DNA of 64,000 nt from positions 1 through 64,000 of the forward strand of contig NW_027473582.1 of NCBI RefSeq assembly GCF_050947335.1. Reading direction: 5' to 3'. The notes under the pieces are model-generated. The model ran no database searches and was not told the origin of the DNA. It saw nothing but the letters and a program-made list of their open reading frames with translations. Position 1 is the stretch's first letter, and each line of letters opens with the position of its first letter. Origin of the DNA: Megachile rotundata. Taxonomy: Eukaryota; Arthropoda; Insecta; Hymenoptera; Megachilidae. Both the position numbers and the translations under genes were made by a program. Positions 1 to 15,452 of the stretch are shown in pieces.

Positions 1-3000
1 TTTGATAATAGATAAGAGTAATAAGTATAGTAATTGTCGTTCTATCGATCATTATCTGCACAATATGGTTAATGAATATGAGTTAGATTAATAGTAATGA
101 GTGTAATAAGTATAGGTAATTGTCGTTCTATCGATCATATAAGAATAATATGGCGAATAATATGATTTGTATTGATAATAATAAGAGTAATAAGTATAGT
201 AATTGTCGTTCTATCGATCATATAAGCATAATATGGCTAATAATATGAGTTAGCTTGATAATAATAAGTGTAATAAGTATAGTAATTGTCGTTCTATCGA
301 TCATTATCTGCACAGTATGGTTAATAATATTAATTAGATTAATAGTAATGAGTGTAATAAGTATAGTAATTGTCGTTCTATTCGATCATATAAGGAATAA
401 TATGGCGAATAATATGATTTGAATTGATAATGAATAAGAGTAATAAGTATAGTAATTGTCGTTCTATCGATCATATCTGCACAATATGGTTAATAATATG
501 AGTTAGATTAATAATAATAAGAGTAATAAGTATAGTAGATTGTCGTCTATCGATCATATAAGCATAAGATGGCTAATAATATGAATTAGATTTATAAGTA
601 ATAAGAGTAATAAGTATAGTAATTGTCGTTCTAGTCGATCATATAAGCATAATATGGCAAATAATATGATTTAGATTGATAATAATAAGGAGTAATATGT
701 GATAGTATATGGCCGTTCTATCGACCATATAAGCATAATATGTGCGAATAATATGATTTGGATTGATAGTAATAAGAGTAATAAGTATAGTAATTGTCGT
801 TTCTATCGATCATATAAGCTTAATATGGCTAATAATATGAGTTAGCTTGATAATAATAAGAGTAATAAGTATAGTAATTGTCGTTCCCATCGGATCATAT
901 CTGGCACAATATGGTTAATAATATGAGTTAGAGTTAATAGTAATGAGTGTAATAAGTATAGTAATTGTCATTCTATCGATCATATAAGCATAATATGGGC
1001 TAATAATATGAGTTAGATTCATAATAATAAGAGTAATAACTATAGTAATTGCCGTTCTAATCGGATCATATAAGCATAATATGGCGAATAATATGATTTA
1101 GATTCATAATAATAAGAGTACTAAGTATAGTAATTGTCGTTCTATCGATCATATAAGCATAATATGGGCTAATAATATGAGTTAGCTTGATAATAATAAG
1201 AGTAATAAGTATAGTAATTGTCGTTCTGTCGATCATATCTGCACAATATGTGTTAATAATATGAGTTAGATTAGTAGTAATGAGGTTGTAATAAGTACAG
1301 TAATTGTTCTATCGATCATATAAGCATAATATGGCGAATAATATGATTTAGCTTGATAATAATAAGAGTAATAAGTATAGTAATTGTCGTTCCATCGATC
1401 ATATCTGCACAATATGGTTAATAATATGAGTTAGATTAATAGTAATGAGTGTAATAAGTATAGTAATTGTCATTCTATCGATCATATAAGCATAATGTGG
1501 CTAATAATATGAGTTAGATTCATAATAATAAGAGTAATAACTATAGTAATTGCCGTTCTAGTCGATCATATAAGCATAATATGGCGAATAATATGATTTA
1601 GATGGATAATAATAAGAGTACTAAGTATAGTAATTGTCGTTCTATTCGATCATATAAGCATCATATGGTTAATAATATGAGTTAGATTAATAATAATAAG
1701 AGTAACAAGTATAGTAATTGTCGTCTATCGATCATATAAGCCATAATATGGCTAATAATATGAATTAGATTGATAATAATAAGAGTAATAAGTATAGTAA
1801 TTGTCGTTCTAATCGATCATATAAGCATAATATGGCAAATAATATGATTTAGATTGATAATAATAAGAGTAATATGTATAGTATATGCCGTTCTATCGAC
1901 CATGTAAGCATACTATGGCGAATAATATGATTTGGATTGATAATAATAAGAGTAATAAGTATAGTAGATTGTCGTTCTATCGATCATATAAGCGATAATA
2001 TGGCTAATAATATGAGTTAGCTTGATAATAATAAGAGGTAATAAGTATAGTAATTGTCGATCTATCGATCATATAAGAATAATATGGGCGAATAATATGA
2101 TTTGAATTGATAATAATAAGAGTAATAAGTATAGTAATTGGTCGTCTATCGATCATATAAGCATAATATGGCTAATAATATGAATTAGGATTTATAATAA
2201 TAAGAGTAATAAGTATAGTAATTGTCGTTCTATCGATCATATAAGCATAATATGGCAAATAATATGATTTAGATTGATAATAATAAGAGTAATATGTATA
2301 GGTATATGCCGTTCTATCGACCATATAAGCATAATATGGCGAATAATATGATTTGTGGATTGATAGTAATAAGAGTAATAAGTATAGGGTAATTGTCGTT
2401 CTATCGATCATATAAGCATAATATGGCTAATAATATGAGTTAGCTTGATAATAATAAGAGTAATAAGTATAGTAATTTGTCGTTCCATCGATCATATCTG
2501 CACAATATGGGTTAATAATATGAGTTAGATTAATAGTAATGAGTGTAATAAGTATAGTAATTGTCATTCTATCGATCATATAAGCATAATATGGGCTAAT
2601 AATATGAGTTAGATTCATAATAATAAGAGTAATAACTATAGTAATTGCCGTTCTATCGATCATATAAGCATAATATGGCGAATAATATGATTTAGATTCA
2701 TAATAATAAGAGTACTAAGTATAGTAATTGTCGTTCTATCGATCATATAAGCATAATATGGCTAATAATATGAGTTAGCTTGATAATAATAAGAGTAATA
2801 AGTATAGTAATTGTCGTTCTATCGATCATATCTGCACAATATGGTTAATAATATCAGTTAGATTAATAGTAGTGAGTGTAATAAGTATAGTAATTGTCGT
2901 TCTATCGATCATATAAGCATAATATGGCTAATAATATGAGTTAGATTGATAATAATAAGACTAATAACTATAGTCATTGCCGTTCTTAGTCGATCATATA

Positions 3001-6000
3001 AGCATAATATGGCGAATAATATGATTTAGATTGATAATAATAAGAGTAATAAGTATAGTAATTGTCGTTCCATCGATCATGTCTGCATAATATGGTTAAC
3101 AATATGAGATAGATTAATAATAATAAGAATAATAAGTATAGTAATTGTCGTTCTATCGACCATGGAAGCATAATATGGGCCAATAATATGAGTTAGATTG
3201 ATAATGATAAGAGTAATAAGTATAGTAATTGTCGTTCTATCGATCATATCTGCACAATATGGTTAATAATATGAGTTAGATTAATAATAATAAGAGTAAT
3301 AAGTATAGTAATTGTCGTCTATCGATCATATAAGCATAATATGGCTAATAATATGAATTAGATTTATAATAATAAGAGTAATAAGTATAGTAATTGTCGT
3401 TTCAATCGATCATATAAGCATAATATGTGCAAATAATATGAGTTTAGATTGATAATAATAAGAGTAATATGTATAGTATATGCCGTTCTATCGACCATGA
3501 TAAGCATACTATGGCGAATAATATGATTTGGTATTGATAATAATAAGAGTAATAAGTATAGTTAATTGGTCGTTCTATCGATCATATAAGCATAATATGG
3601 CTAATAATATGAGTTAGCTTGATAATAGATAAGAGTAATAAGTATAGTAATTGTCGTTCTAATCGATCATATCTGCACAATATGGGTTAATAATATGAGT
3701 TAGATTAATAATAATAAGAATAATAAGTATAGTAATTGGAGTTCTATCGACCATGGAAGCATAATATGGCCAATAATATGAGTTAGATTGATAATGATAA
3801 GAGTAATAGAGTATATTAATTGCCGTTCTATCGATCATATAAGCATAATATGGCTAATAATATGAGTTAGCTTGATAATAATAAGTGTAATAAGTATAGT
3901 AATTGTCGTTCTATCGATCATATAAGCATAATATGGGCAAATAATATGATTTAGATTGATAATAATAAGAGTAATATGTATAGTATATGCCGTTCTATCG
4001 ACCATGTAAGCATACTATGGCGAATAATATGATTTGGATTGATAATAATAAGAGTAATAAGTATAGTAATTGTCGTTCTAGTCGATCATATAAGCATAAT
4101 ATGGGCTAATAATATGAGTTAGCTTGATAATAATAAGAGTAATAAGTATAGTAATTGTCGTTCTATCGATCATATCTGCACAATATGGTTAATAATATGA
4201 GTTTAGATTAATAGTAATGAGTGTAATAAGTATAGTAATTGTCGTTCTAGTCGATCATATAAGAATAATATGGGCGAATAATATGATTTGTATTGATAAT
4301 AATAAGAGTAATAAGTATAGTAATTGTCGTTCTATTCGATCATATAAGCATAATATGGGCTAATAATATGAGTTAGCTTGATAATAATAAGTGTAATAAG
4401 TATAGTAATTGTCGTTCTATCGATCATATCTGCACAGTATGGTTAATAATATTAATTAGATTAATAGTAATGAGTGTAATAAGTATAGTAATTGTCGTTC
4501 TATCGATCATATAAGAATAATATGGCGAATAATATGATTTGTATTGATAATAATAAGAGTAATAAGTATAGTAATTGTCGTTCTATCGATCATATAAGAA
4601 TAATATGGCGAATAATATGAGTTAGATTGATAATAATAAGAGTAATAAGTATAGGTAATTGTCGTTCTATCGATCATATCTGCATAATATGGTTAATAAT
4701 ATGAGTTAGATTAATAATAATAAGAATAATAAGTATAGTAGTTGTCGTTCTATCGATCATATAAGAATAATATGGCGAATAATATGATTTGAATTGATAA
4801 TAATAAGAGTAATAAGTATAGTAATTGTCGTTCTATCGATCATATCTGCACAATATGGTTAATAATATGAGTTAGATTAATAATAATAAGAGTAATAAGT
4901 ATAGTAATTGTCGTCTATCGATCATATAAGCATAATATGGGCTAATAATATGAATTAGATTTATAATAATAAGAGTAATAAGTATAGGTAATTGTCGTTC
5001 TATCGATCATATAAGCATAATATGGCAAATAATATGATTTAGATTGATAATAATAAGAGTAATATGTATAGTATATGCCGTTCTATTCGACCATATATAG
5101 CATAATATGGCGAATAATATGATTTGGATTGATAGTAATAAGAGTAATAAGTATAGTAATTGTCGTTCTAATCGATCATATAAGCATAATATGGCTAATA
5201 ATATGAGTTAGCTTGATAATAATAAGAGTAATAAGTATAGGTAATTGTCGTTCCATCGATCATATCTGCACAATAGTGGTTAATAATATGAGTTAGATTA
5301 ATAGTAATGAGTGTAATAAGTATAGTAATTGTCATTCTAGTCGATCATATAAGCATAATATGGCTAATAATATGAGTTAGATTCATAATAAGTAAGAGTA
5401 ATAACTATAGTAATTGCCGTTCTATCGATCATATAAGCATAATATGGCGAATAATATGATTTAGATTCATAATAATAAGAGTACTAAGTATAGTAATTGT
5501 CGTTCTATCGATCATATAAGCATAATATGGCTAATAATATGAGTTAGCTTGATAGATAATAAGAGTAATAAGTATAGTAATTGTCGTTCTATCGATCATA
5601 TCTGCACAATATGGTTAATAATGTGAGTTAGATTAATAATAATAAGAATAATAAGTATAGTAATTGGAGGTTCTATCGACCATGGAAGCATAATATGGCT
5701 AATAATATGAGTTAGATTGATAATAATAAGAGTAATAAGTATACTAATTGGTCGTTCTTATCGATCATATCTGCACAATATGGTTAATAATATCAGTTAG
5801 ATTAATAGTAGGTGAGTGTAATAAGTATAGTAATTGTCGTTCTATCGATCATATAAGCATAATATGGGCTAATAATATGAGTTAGATTGATAATAATAAG
5901 ACTAATAACTATAGTCATTTGCCGTTCTATCGATCATATAAGCATAATATGGCGAATAATATGATTTAGATTGATAATAATAAGAGTAATAAGTATAGTA

Positions 6001-9000
6001 ATTGTCGTTCCATCGATCATGTCTGCATAATATGGTTAACAATATGAGATAGATTAATAATAATAAGAATAATAAGTATAGGTAATTGTCGTTCTATCGA
6101 CCATGGAAGCATAATATGGCCAATAATATGAGTTAGATTGATAATGATAAGAGTAATAAGTATAGTAATGGTCGTTCTATCGATCATATCTGCACAATAT
6201 GGTTAATAATATGAGTTAGATTAATAATAATAAGAGTAATAAGTATAGTAATTGTCGTCTATCGATCATATAAGGCATAATATGGGCTAATAATATGAAT
6301 TAGATTTATAATAATAAGAGTAATAAGTATAGGTAATTGTCGTTCTATCGATCATATAAGCATAATATGGCAAATAATAGTGATTTAGATTGATAATAAT
6401 AAGAGTAATATGTATAGTATATGCCGTTCTATCGACCATGATAAGGCATACTATGGCGAATAATATGATTTGGATTGATAATAATAAGAGTAATAAGTAT
6501 AGTAGATTGTCGTTCTATTCGATCATATAAGCATAATATGGCTAATAATATGAGTAGCTTGATAATAATAAGAGTAATAAGTATAGTAATTGTCGTTCTA
6601 TCGATCATATCTGCACAATATGGTTAATAATATGAGTTAGATTAATAATAATAAGAATAATAAGTATAGTAATTGGAGTTCTATCGACCATGGAAGCATA
6701 ATATGGCTAATAATATGAGTTAGATTGATAATAATAAGAGGTAATAAGTATAGTAATTGCCGTTCTATCGATCACATAAGCATAATATGGCGAATAATAT
6801 GATTTAGATTGATAATAATAAGTGTAATAAGTTATATTAATTGCCGTTCTATCGATCATATAAGCATAATATGGCTAATAATATGAGTTAGATTGATAAT
6901 AATAAGAGTAATAACTATAGTAATTGCCGTTCTATCGATCATATAAGCATAATATGGCGAATAATATGAGTTAGATTGATAATAGTAAGAGCAATAAGTA
7001 TAGTAATTGTCGTTCTATCGATCATATCTGCACAATATGGTTAATAATATGAGTTAGATTAATAATAATAAGAATAATAAGTATAGTAATTGGAGTTCTA
7101 TCGACCATTGGGAAGCATAATATGGCTAATAATATGAGTTAGATTGATAATAATAAGAGTAATAAGTATACTAATTGTCGTTCTAGTCGATCATATCTGC
7201 ACAATATGGATAATAAGTATCAGTTAGATTAATAGTAGTGAGTGTAATAAGTATAGTAATTGTCGTTCTATCGATCATATAAGCATAATATGGCTAATAA
7301 TATGAGTTAGATTGATAATAATTAAGAGTAATAACTATAGTCATTGCCGTTCTATCGATCATATAAGCATAATATGGCGAATAATATGATTTAGATTGAT
7401 AATAATAAGAGTAATAAGTATAGTAATTGTCGTCTTCTATCGCTCATATAAGCATAATATCGCTAATGATATGAGTTAGATTGATAACAATAAGAGTAAT
7501 AAGTATAGTAATTGCCGTTCTATCGATCATATATGCATAATATGGCTAATAATATGAATTAGATTGATAATAATAAGAGTAATAAGTATAATAATTGCCG
7601 TTCTATCGATCACATAAGCATAATATGGCGAATAATATGATTTAGATTGATAATAATAAGAGTAATAAGTATAGTAATTGTCGTTCTATCGACCATGGAA
7701 TCATAATATGGCTAATAATATGAGTTAGATTGATAATAATAAGAGTAATAAGTATAGTCATTGCCGTTCTATCGATCATATAAGCATAATATGGGCGAAT
7801 AATATGATTTAGATTGATAATAATAAGAGTAATAGAGTATGAGTGATTGTCGTTCTATATCGATCATATAAGCATAATATGGCAAATAATATGATTTAGA
7901 TTGATAATAATAAGATTAATACGTATAGTATATGCCGTTCTATCGACCATATAAGCATAATATGGCTAATAATATGAGTTAGATTGATAATAATAAGAGT
8001 AATAAGTATAGTAATTGCCGTTCTATCGATCACATAAGCATAATATGGCGAATAATATGATTTAGATTGATAATAATAAGTGTAATAAGTATAGTTAATT
8101 GCCGTTCTGTCGATCATATAAGCATAATATGGCTAATAATATGAGTTAGATTGATAATAATAAGAGTAATAACTATAGTAATTGCCGTTCTATCGATCAT
8201 ATAAGCATAATATGGCGAATAATATGGATTTAGATTGATAATAGTAAGAGCAATAAGTATAGTAATTGTCGTTCTAATCGATCATATCTGCACAATATGG
8301 TTAATAATATGAGTTAGATTAATAATAATAAGAATAATAAGTATAGTAATTGGAGGTTCTATCGACCATGCAAGCACAATATGGCTAATAATATGAGTTA
8401 GATTGATAATAATAAGAGTAATAGAGTATACTAATTGTCGTTCTATCGATCATATCTGCACAATATGGGTTAATAATATCAGTTGAGATTAATAGTAGTT
8501 GAGTGTAATAAGTATAGTAATTGTCGTTCTATCGATCATATAAGCATAATATGGCTAATAATATGAGTTAGATTGATAATAGATAAGAGTAATAACTATA
8601 GTAATTGCCGTTCTATCGATCATATAAGCATAATATGGCGAATAATATGATTTAGATTGATAATAGTAAGAGCAATAAGTATAGTAATTGTCGTTCTATT
8701 CGATCATATCTGCACAATATGGTTAATAATATGAGTTAGATTAATAATAATAAGAATAATAAGTATAGTAATTGGGAGTTCTATCGACCATGGGAAGGCA
8801 TAATATGGCTAATAATATGAGTTAGATTGATAATAATAAGAGTAATAAGTATACTAATTGTCGTTCTATCGATCATATCTTGCACGATATGGTTAATAAT
8901 ATCAGTTAGATTAATAGTAGTGAGTGTAATAAGTATAGTAATTGTCGTTCTATCGCTCATATAAGCATAATATCGCTAATGATATGAGTTAGATTGATAA

Positions 9001-12000
9001 CAATAAGAGTAATAAGTATAGTAATTGCCGTTCTAGTCGATCATATATGCATAATATGGCTAATAATATGAATTAGATTGATAATAATAAGAGTAATAAG
9101 TATAATAATTGCCGTTCTATCGATCACATAAGCATAATATGGGCGAATAATATGATTTAGATTGATAATAATAAGAGTAATAAGTATAGTAATTGTCGTT
9201 CTATCGACCATGGAATCATAATATGGGCTAATAATATGAGTTAGATTGATAACAATAAGAGTAATAAGTATAGTAATTGCCGTTCTATCGATCATATATG
9301 CATAATATGGCTAATAATATGAATTAGATTGATAATAATAAGAGTAATAAGTATAATAATTGCCGTTCTATCGATCACATAAGCATAATATGGCGAATAA
9401 TATGATTTAGATAGATAATAATAAGAGTAATATGTATAGTAATTGTCGTTCTATCGACCATGGAATCATAATATGGCTAATAATATGAGTTAGATTGATA
9501 ATAATAAGAGTAATAAGTATAGTAATTGTCGGTCTATCGATCATATCTGCACAATATGGTTAATAATATGAGTTAGATTAATAGTAATGAGTGTAATAAG
9601 TATAGTAATTGTCGTTCTCGTCTCGATCATATAAGCATAATATGTCTAATAATATGAGTTAGATTGATAATAATAAGAGTAATAAGTATGGGTAATTGTC
9701 GTTCTATCCATCATATAAGGCATAATATGGCGAATAATAACATTTAGATTGATAATAATATGAGTAATAAGAATAGTAATTGTCGTTCTATCGTTCATAT
9801 AAGGCATAATATGGCTAATAATATGAGTTAGATTGATAATAATATAGAGTAATAAGTATAGTAATTGTCGTTCCATCGATCATGTCTGCATAATATGGTT
9901 AACAATATGAGATAGATTAATAATAATAAGAATAATAAGTATAGGTAATTGTCGTTCTATCGACCATGGAAGCATAATATGGCCAATAATATGAGTTAGA
10001 TTGATAATGATAAGAGTAATAAGTATAGTAATTGTCGTTCTATCGATCATATCTGCACAATATGGTTAATAATATGAGTTAGATTAGTAGTAATGAGTGT
10101 AATAAGTACAGTAATTGTTCTATCGATCATATAAGCATAATATGGCGAATAATATGAGTTAGCTTGATGATAATAAGAGTAATAAGTATAGTAATTGTCG
10201 TTCTATCGATCATATCTGCACAATATGGTTAATAACATGAGTTAGATTAATAATAATAAGAGTAATAAGTATAGTAATTGTCGTCTATCGATCATATAAG
10301 CATAATATGGCTAATAATATGAATTAGATTTATAATAATAAGAGTAATACGTAGTAGTATATGCCGTTCTATCGACCATATAAGCATAATATGGGCGAAT
10401 AATATGATTTGGATTGATAGTAATAAGAGTAATAAGTATAGTAATTGTCGTTCTAGTCGATCATATAAGCATAATATGGCTAATAATATGAGTTAGCTTG
10501 ATAATAATAAGAATAATAAGTATAGTAATTGGAGTTCTATCGACCATGGAAGCATAATATGGCTAATAATATGAGTTAGATTGATAATAATAAGAGTAAT
10601 AAGTATACTAATTGTCGTTCTAATCGGATCATATCTGCACAATATGGTTAATAATAACAGTTAGATTAATAGTAATGAGTGTAATAAGTACAGTAATTGT
10701 CGTTCTATCGATCATATAAGCATAATATGGCTAATAATATGAGTTAGATTGATAATAATAAGAGGTAATAACTATAGTAATTGCCGTTCTAGGCGATCAT
10801 ATAAGCATAATATGGCGAATAATATGATTTAGATTGATAATAATAAGAGTAAGAAGTATAGTAATTGTCGTTCTATCGATCATATAAGCATAATATCGCT
10901 AATAATATGAGTTAGATTGATAACAATAAGAGTAATAAGTATAGTAATTGCCGTTCTATCGATCATATAGCATAATGTGGGCTAATAATATGAGTTAGAT
11001 TGATAATAATAAGAGTAATAAGTATAGTAATTGTCGGTCTATCGATCATATCTGCACAATATGGTTAATAATATGAGTTGAGATTAATAGTAATGAGTGT
11101 AATAAGTATAGTAATTGTCGTTCTCGTCGATCATATAAGCATAATATGTCTAATAATATGAGTTAGATTGATAATAATAAGAGTAATAAGTATGGTAATT
11201 GTCGTTCTATCCATCATATAAGCATAATATGGCGAATAATACCATTTAGATTGATAATAATATGAGTAATAAGAATAGTAATTGTCGTTCTATCGATCAT
11301 ATAAGCATAATATGGCTAATAATATGAGTTAGATTGATAATAATAAGAGTAATAAGTATAGTAATTGTCGTTCCATCGATCATGTCTGCATAATATGGTT
11401 AACAATATGAGATAGATTAATAATAATAAGAATAATAAGTATAGTAATTGTCGTTCTATCGACCATGGAAGCATAATATGGCCAATAATATGAGTTAGAT
11501 TGATAATGATAAGAGTAATAAGTATAGTAATTGTCGTTCTATCGATCATATCTGCACAATATGGTTAATAATATGAGTTAGATTAGTAGTAATGAGTGTA
11601 ATAAGTACACTAATTGTTCTATCGATCATATAAGCATAATATGGCGAATAATATGAGTTAGCTTGATAATAATAAGAGTAATAAGTATAGTAATTGTCGT
11701 TCTATCGATCATATCTGCACAATATGGTTAATAATATGAGTTAGGATTAATAATAATAAGAGTAATAAGTATAGTAATTGTCGTCTATCGATCATATAAG
11801 CATAATATGGCTAATAATATGAATTAGATTTATAATAATAAGAGTAATAAGTATAGTAATTGTCGTTCTATCGATCATATAAGCATAATATGGCAAATAA
11901 TATGATTTAGATTGATAATAATAAGATTAATACGTATAGTATATGCCGTTCTATCGACCATATAAGCATAATATGGCGAATAATATGATTTGGATTGATA

Positions 12001-15000
12001 GTAATAAGAGTAATAAGTATAGTAATTGTCGTTCTATCGATCATACAAGCATAATATGGCTAATAATATGAGTTAGCTTGATAATAATAAGAATAATAAG
12101 GTATAGTAATTGGAGGTTCTATCGACCATGGAAGCATAATATGGCTAATAATATGAGTTAGATTGATAATAATAAGAGGTAATAGAGTATACTAATTGTC
12201 GTTCTAGTCGATCATATCTGCACAATATGGTTAATAATATCAGTTAGATTAATAGTAATGAGTGTAATAAGTACAGTAATTGTCGTTCTATCGATCATAT
12301 AAGCATACTATGGCTATAATATGAGTTAGATTGATAATAATAAGAGTTAATAACTATAGTAATTGCCGTTCTAGCGATCATATAAGCATAATATGGCGAA
12401 TAATATGATTTAGATTGATAATAATAAGAGTAAGAAGTATAGTAATTGTCGTTCTATCGATCATATAAGCATAATATCGCTAATAATATGAGTTAGATTG
12501 ATAACAATAAGAGTAATAAGTATAGGTAATTTGCCGTTCTATCGATCATATATGGATAATGTGGCTAATAATATGAGTTAGATTGATAATAATAAGAGTA
12601 ATAAGTATAGTAATTGTCGGTCTATCGATCATATCTGCACAATATGGTTATTAATATGAGTTAGATTAATAGTAATGAGTGTAATAAGTATAGTAATTGT
12701 CGTTCTCGCTGTCGATCATATAGAGCATAATATGTCTAATAATATGAGTTAGATTGATGAATAATAACAGTAATAAGTATAGTAATTGTCGTTCTATCGA
12801 TCATGGAAGCATAATATGGCTAATAATATGAGGTTAGATTGATAACAATAAGAGTAATAAGTATAGTAATTGTCGTTCCATCGATCATGTCTGCATAATA
12901 TGGTTAACAATATGAGATAGATTAATAATAATAAGAATAATAAGTATAGTAATTGTCGTTCTATCGACCATGGAAGCATAATATGGCCAATAATATGAGT
13001 TAGATTGATAATGAATAGAGAGTAATAAGTATAGTAATTGTCGTTCTATCGATCATATCTGCACAATATGGTTAATAATATGAGTTAGATTAGTAGTAAT
13101 GAGTGTAATAAGTACACTAATTGTTCTATCGATCATATAAGCATAATATGGCGAATAATATGAGTTAGCTTGATAATAATAAGAGTAATAAGTATAGTAA
13201 TTGTCGTTCTATCGATCATATCTGCACAATATGGTTAATAATATGAGTTAGATTAATAATAATAAGAGTAATAAGTATAGTAATTGTCGTCTATCGATCA
13301 TATAAGCATAATATGGCTAATAATATGAATTAGATTTATAATAATAAGGAGTAATAAGTATAGTAAATTGTCGTTCTATCGATCATATAAGCATAATATG
13401 GCAAATAATATGATTTAGATTGATAATAATAAGATTAATACGTATAGTATATGCCGTTCTATCGACCATATAAGCATAATATGGCGAATAATATGATTTG
13501 GATTGATAGTAATAAGAGTAATAAGTATAGTAATTGTCGTTCTAGTCGATCATACAAGCATAATATGGCTAATAATATGAGTTAGCTTGATAATAATAAG
13601 AATAATAAGTATAGTAATTGGAGTTCTATCGACCATGGAAGCATAATATGGGCTAATAATATGAGTTAGATTGATAATAATAAGAGTAATAAGTATACTA
13701 ATTGTCGTTCTATCGATCATATCTGCACAATATGGTTAATAATATGAGTTAGATTAATAGTAATGAGTGTAATAAGTATAGTAATTGTCATTCTATCGAT
13801 CATATAAGCATAATATGGCTAATAATATGAGTTAGATTCATAATAATAAGAGTAATAACTATAGTAATTGCCGTTCTATCGATCATATAAGCATAATATG
13901 GCGAATAATATGATTTAGATTCATAATAATAAGAGTACTAAGTATAGTAATTGTCGTTCTATCGATCATATAAGCATAATATGGCTAATAATATGAGTTA
14001 GCTTGATAATAATAAGAGTAATAAGTATAGTAATTGTCGTTCTATCGATCATATCTGCACAATATGGTTAATAATGTGAGTTAGATTAATAATAATAAGA
14101 ATAATAAGTATAGTAATTGGGAGTTCTATCGACCATGGAAGCATAATATGGCTAATAATATGAGTTAGATTGATAATAATAAGAGTAATAAGTATAGCTA
14201 ATTGTCGTTCTATCGATCATATCTGCACAATATGGTTAATAATATCAGTTAGATTAATAGTAGTGAGTGTAATAAGTATAGTAATTGTCGTTCTATCGAT
14301 CATATAAGCATAATATGGCTAATAATATGAGTTAGATTGATAATAATAAGACTAATAACTATAGTCATTGCCGTTCTATCGATCATATAAGCATAATATG
14401 GCGAATAATATGATTTAGATTGATAATAATAAGAGTAATAAGTATAGGTAATTGTCGTTCCATCGATCATGTCTGCATAATATTGGTTAACAATATGAGA
14501 TAGATTAATAATAATAAGAATAATAAGTATAGGTAATTGTCGTTCTATCGACCATGGAAGCATAATATGGCCAATAATATGAGTTAGATTGATAATGATA
14601 AGAGTAATAAGTATAGTAATTGTCGTTCTAGATCGATCATATCTGCACAATATGGTTAATAATATGAGTTAGATTAATAATAATAAGAGTAATAAGTATA
14701 GTAATTGTCGTCTATCGATCATATAAGCATAATATGGCTAATAATATGAATTAGATTTATAATAATAAGAGTAATAAGTATAGTAATTGTCGTTCTATCG
14801 ATCATATAAGCATAATATGTGCAAATAATATGATTTAGGGATTGATAATAATAAGAGTAATATGTATAGGTATATTGCCGTTCTATCGGACCATATAAGC
14901 ATACTATGGCGAATAATATGATTTGGATTGATAATAATAAGAGTAATAAGTATAGTAATTGTCGTTCTATCGATCATATAAGCATAATATGGCTAATAAT

Positions 15001-15446
15001 ATGAGTTAGCTTGATAATAATAAGAGTAATAAGTATAGTAATTGTCGTTCTATCGATCATATCTGCACAATATGGGTTAATAATATGAGTTAGATTAATA
15101 ATAATAAGAATAATAAGTATAGGTAATTGGAGTTCTATCGACCATGGGAAGCATAATATGGGCTAATAATATGAGTTAGATTGATAATAATAAGAGTAAT
15201 AAGTATAGTAATTGCCGGTTCTATCGATCACATAAGCATAATATGGCGAATAATATGATTTAGATTGATAATAATAAGTGTAATAAGTATATTAATTGCC
15301 GTTCTATCGATCATATAAGCATAATATGGGCTAATAATATGAGTTAGATTGATAATAATAAGAGTAATAACTATAGTAATTGCCGTTCTATCGATCATAT
15401 AAGCATAATATGGCGAATAATATGATTTAGATTGATAATAGTAAGA
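1..15446 (-). repeat. 83-bp satellite array, reverse orientation (left palindrome arm)
   Basis: Continuous head-to-tail monomers, read here as the complement of the family reference at 48,574-48,656. Landmarks repeating every ~83-85 bases are GTCGTTCTATCGATC and CATAATATGGCTAATAATATG. There is no interruption by other DNA. Monomers are often 84-86 bp because of extra single bases, for example TCTAGTCG or TCTAATCG for TCTATCG, ATGGGC for ATGGC, and TATAGGTAA for TATAGTAA. The order of variant monomers is the exact mirror of 15,453 to about 30,719. The arm is about 179 bases longer than its mirror (15,446 against about 15,267). I see the extra bases directly; that they are consensus errors is an inference. 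No gene is present. Confidence 0.97.
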
Positions 15447-15452
15447 CTGTCT
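15447..15452. other. Palindrome centre / fold-back junction (6-nt spacer)
   Basis: Orientation flips here. The left arm ends GATAATAGTAAGA, the spacer is CTGTCT, and the right arm begins TCTTAACTATTATC. The arms pair directly on both sides, apart from one extra A on the right at 15,457/15,458. The truncated monomers at the junction are of the type carrying GCTCTTACTATTATC, seen whole before the matching monomer at 23,874. Both arms break at the same internal point of that monomer. CTGTCT is the only short stretch that is not obviously monomer sequence. Such a tiny loop between long identical arms is typical of fold-back reads, hairpin-mediated template switching or an assembly join. Confidence 0.9.

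Noticed and set aside
2172..14977. Reverse-strand open frames of 60-116 codons in the left arm (for example 14,300-14,650)
   Set aside because: They are satellite monomers read through. Single-base insertions shift frame and sometimes lengthen the frame artificially. The products are repetitive I/L/T/Y/S strings with no domain, signal or start context.
1..15446. Left-arm single-base insertions as genuine evolutionary variants
   Set aside because: They are absent from the mirrored right arm, while all true variants are shared. They are nearly all insertions, many of them G, and grow denser towards the window start, which points to consensus error.
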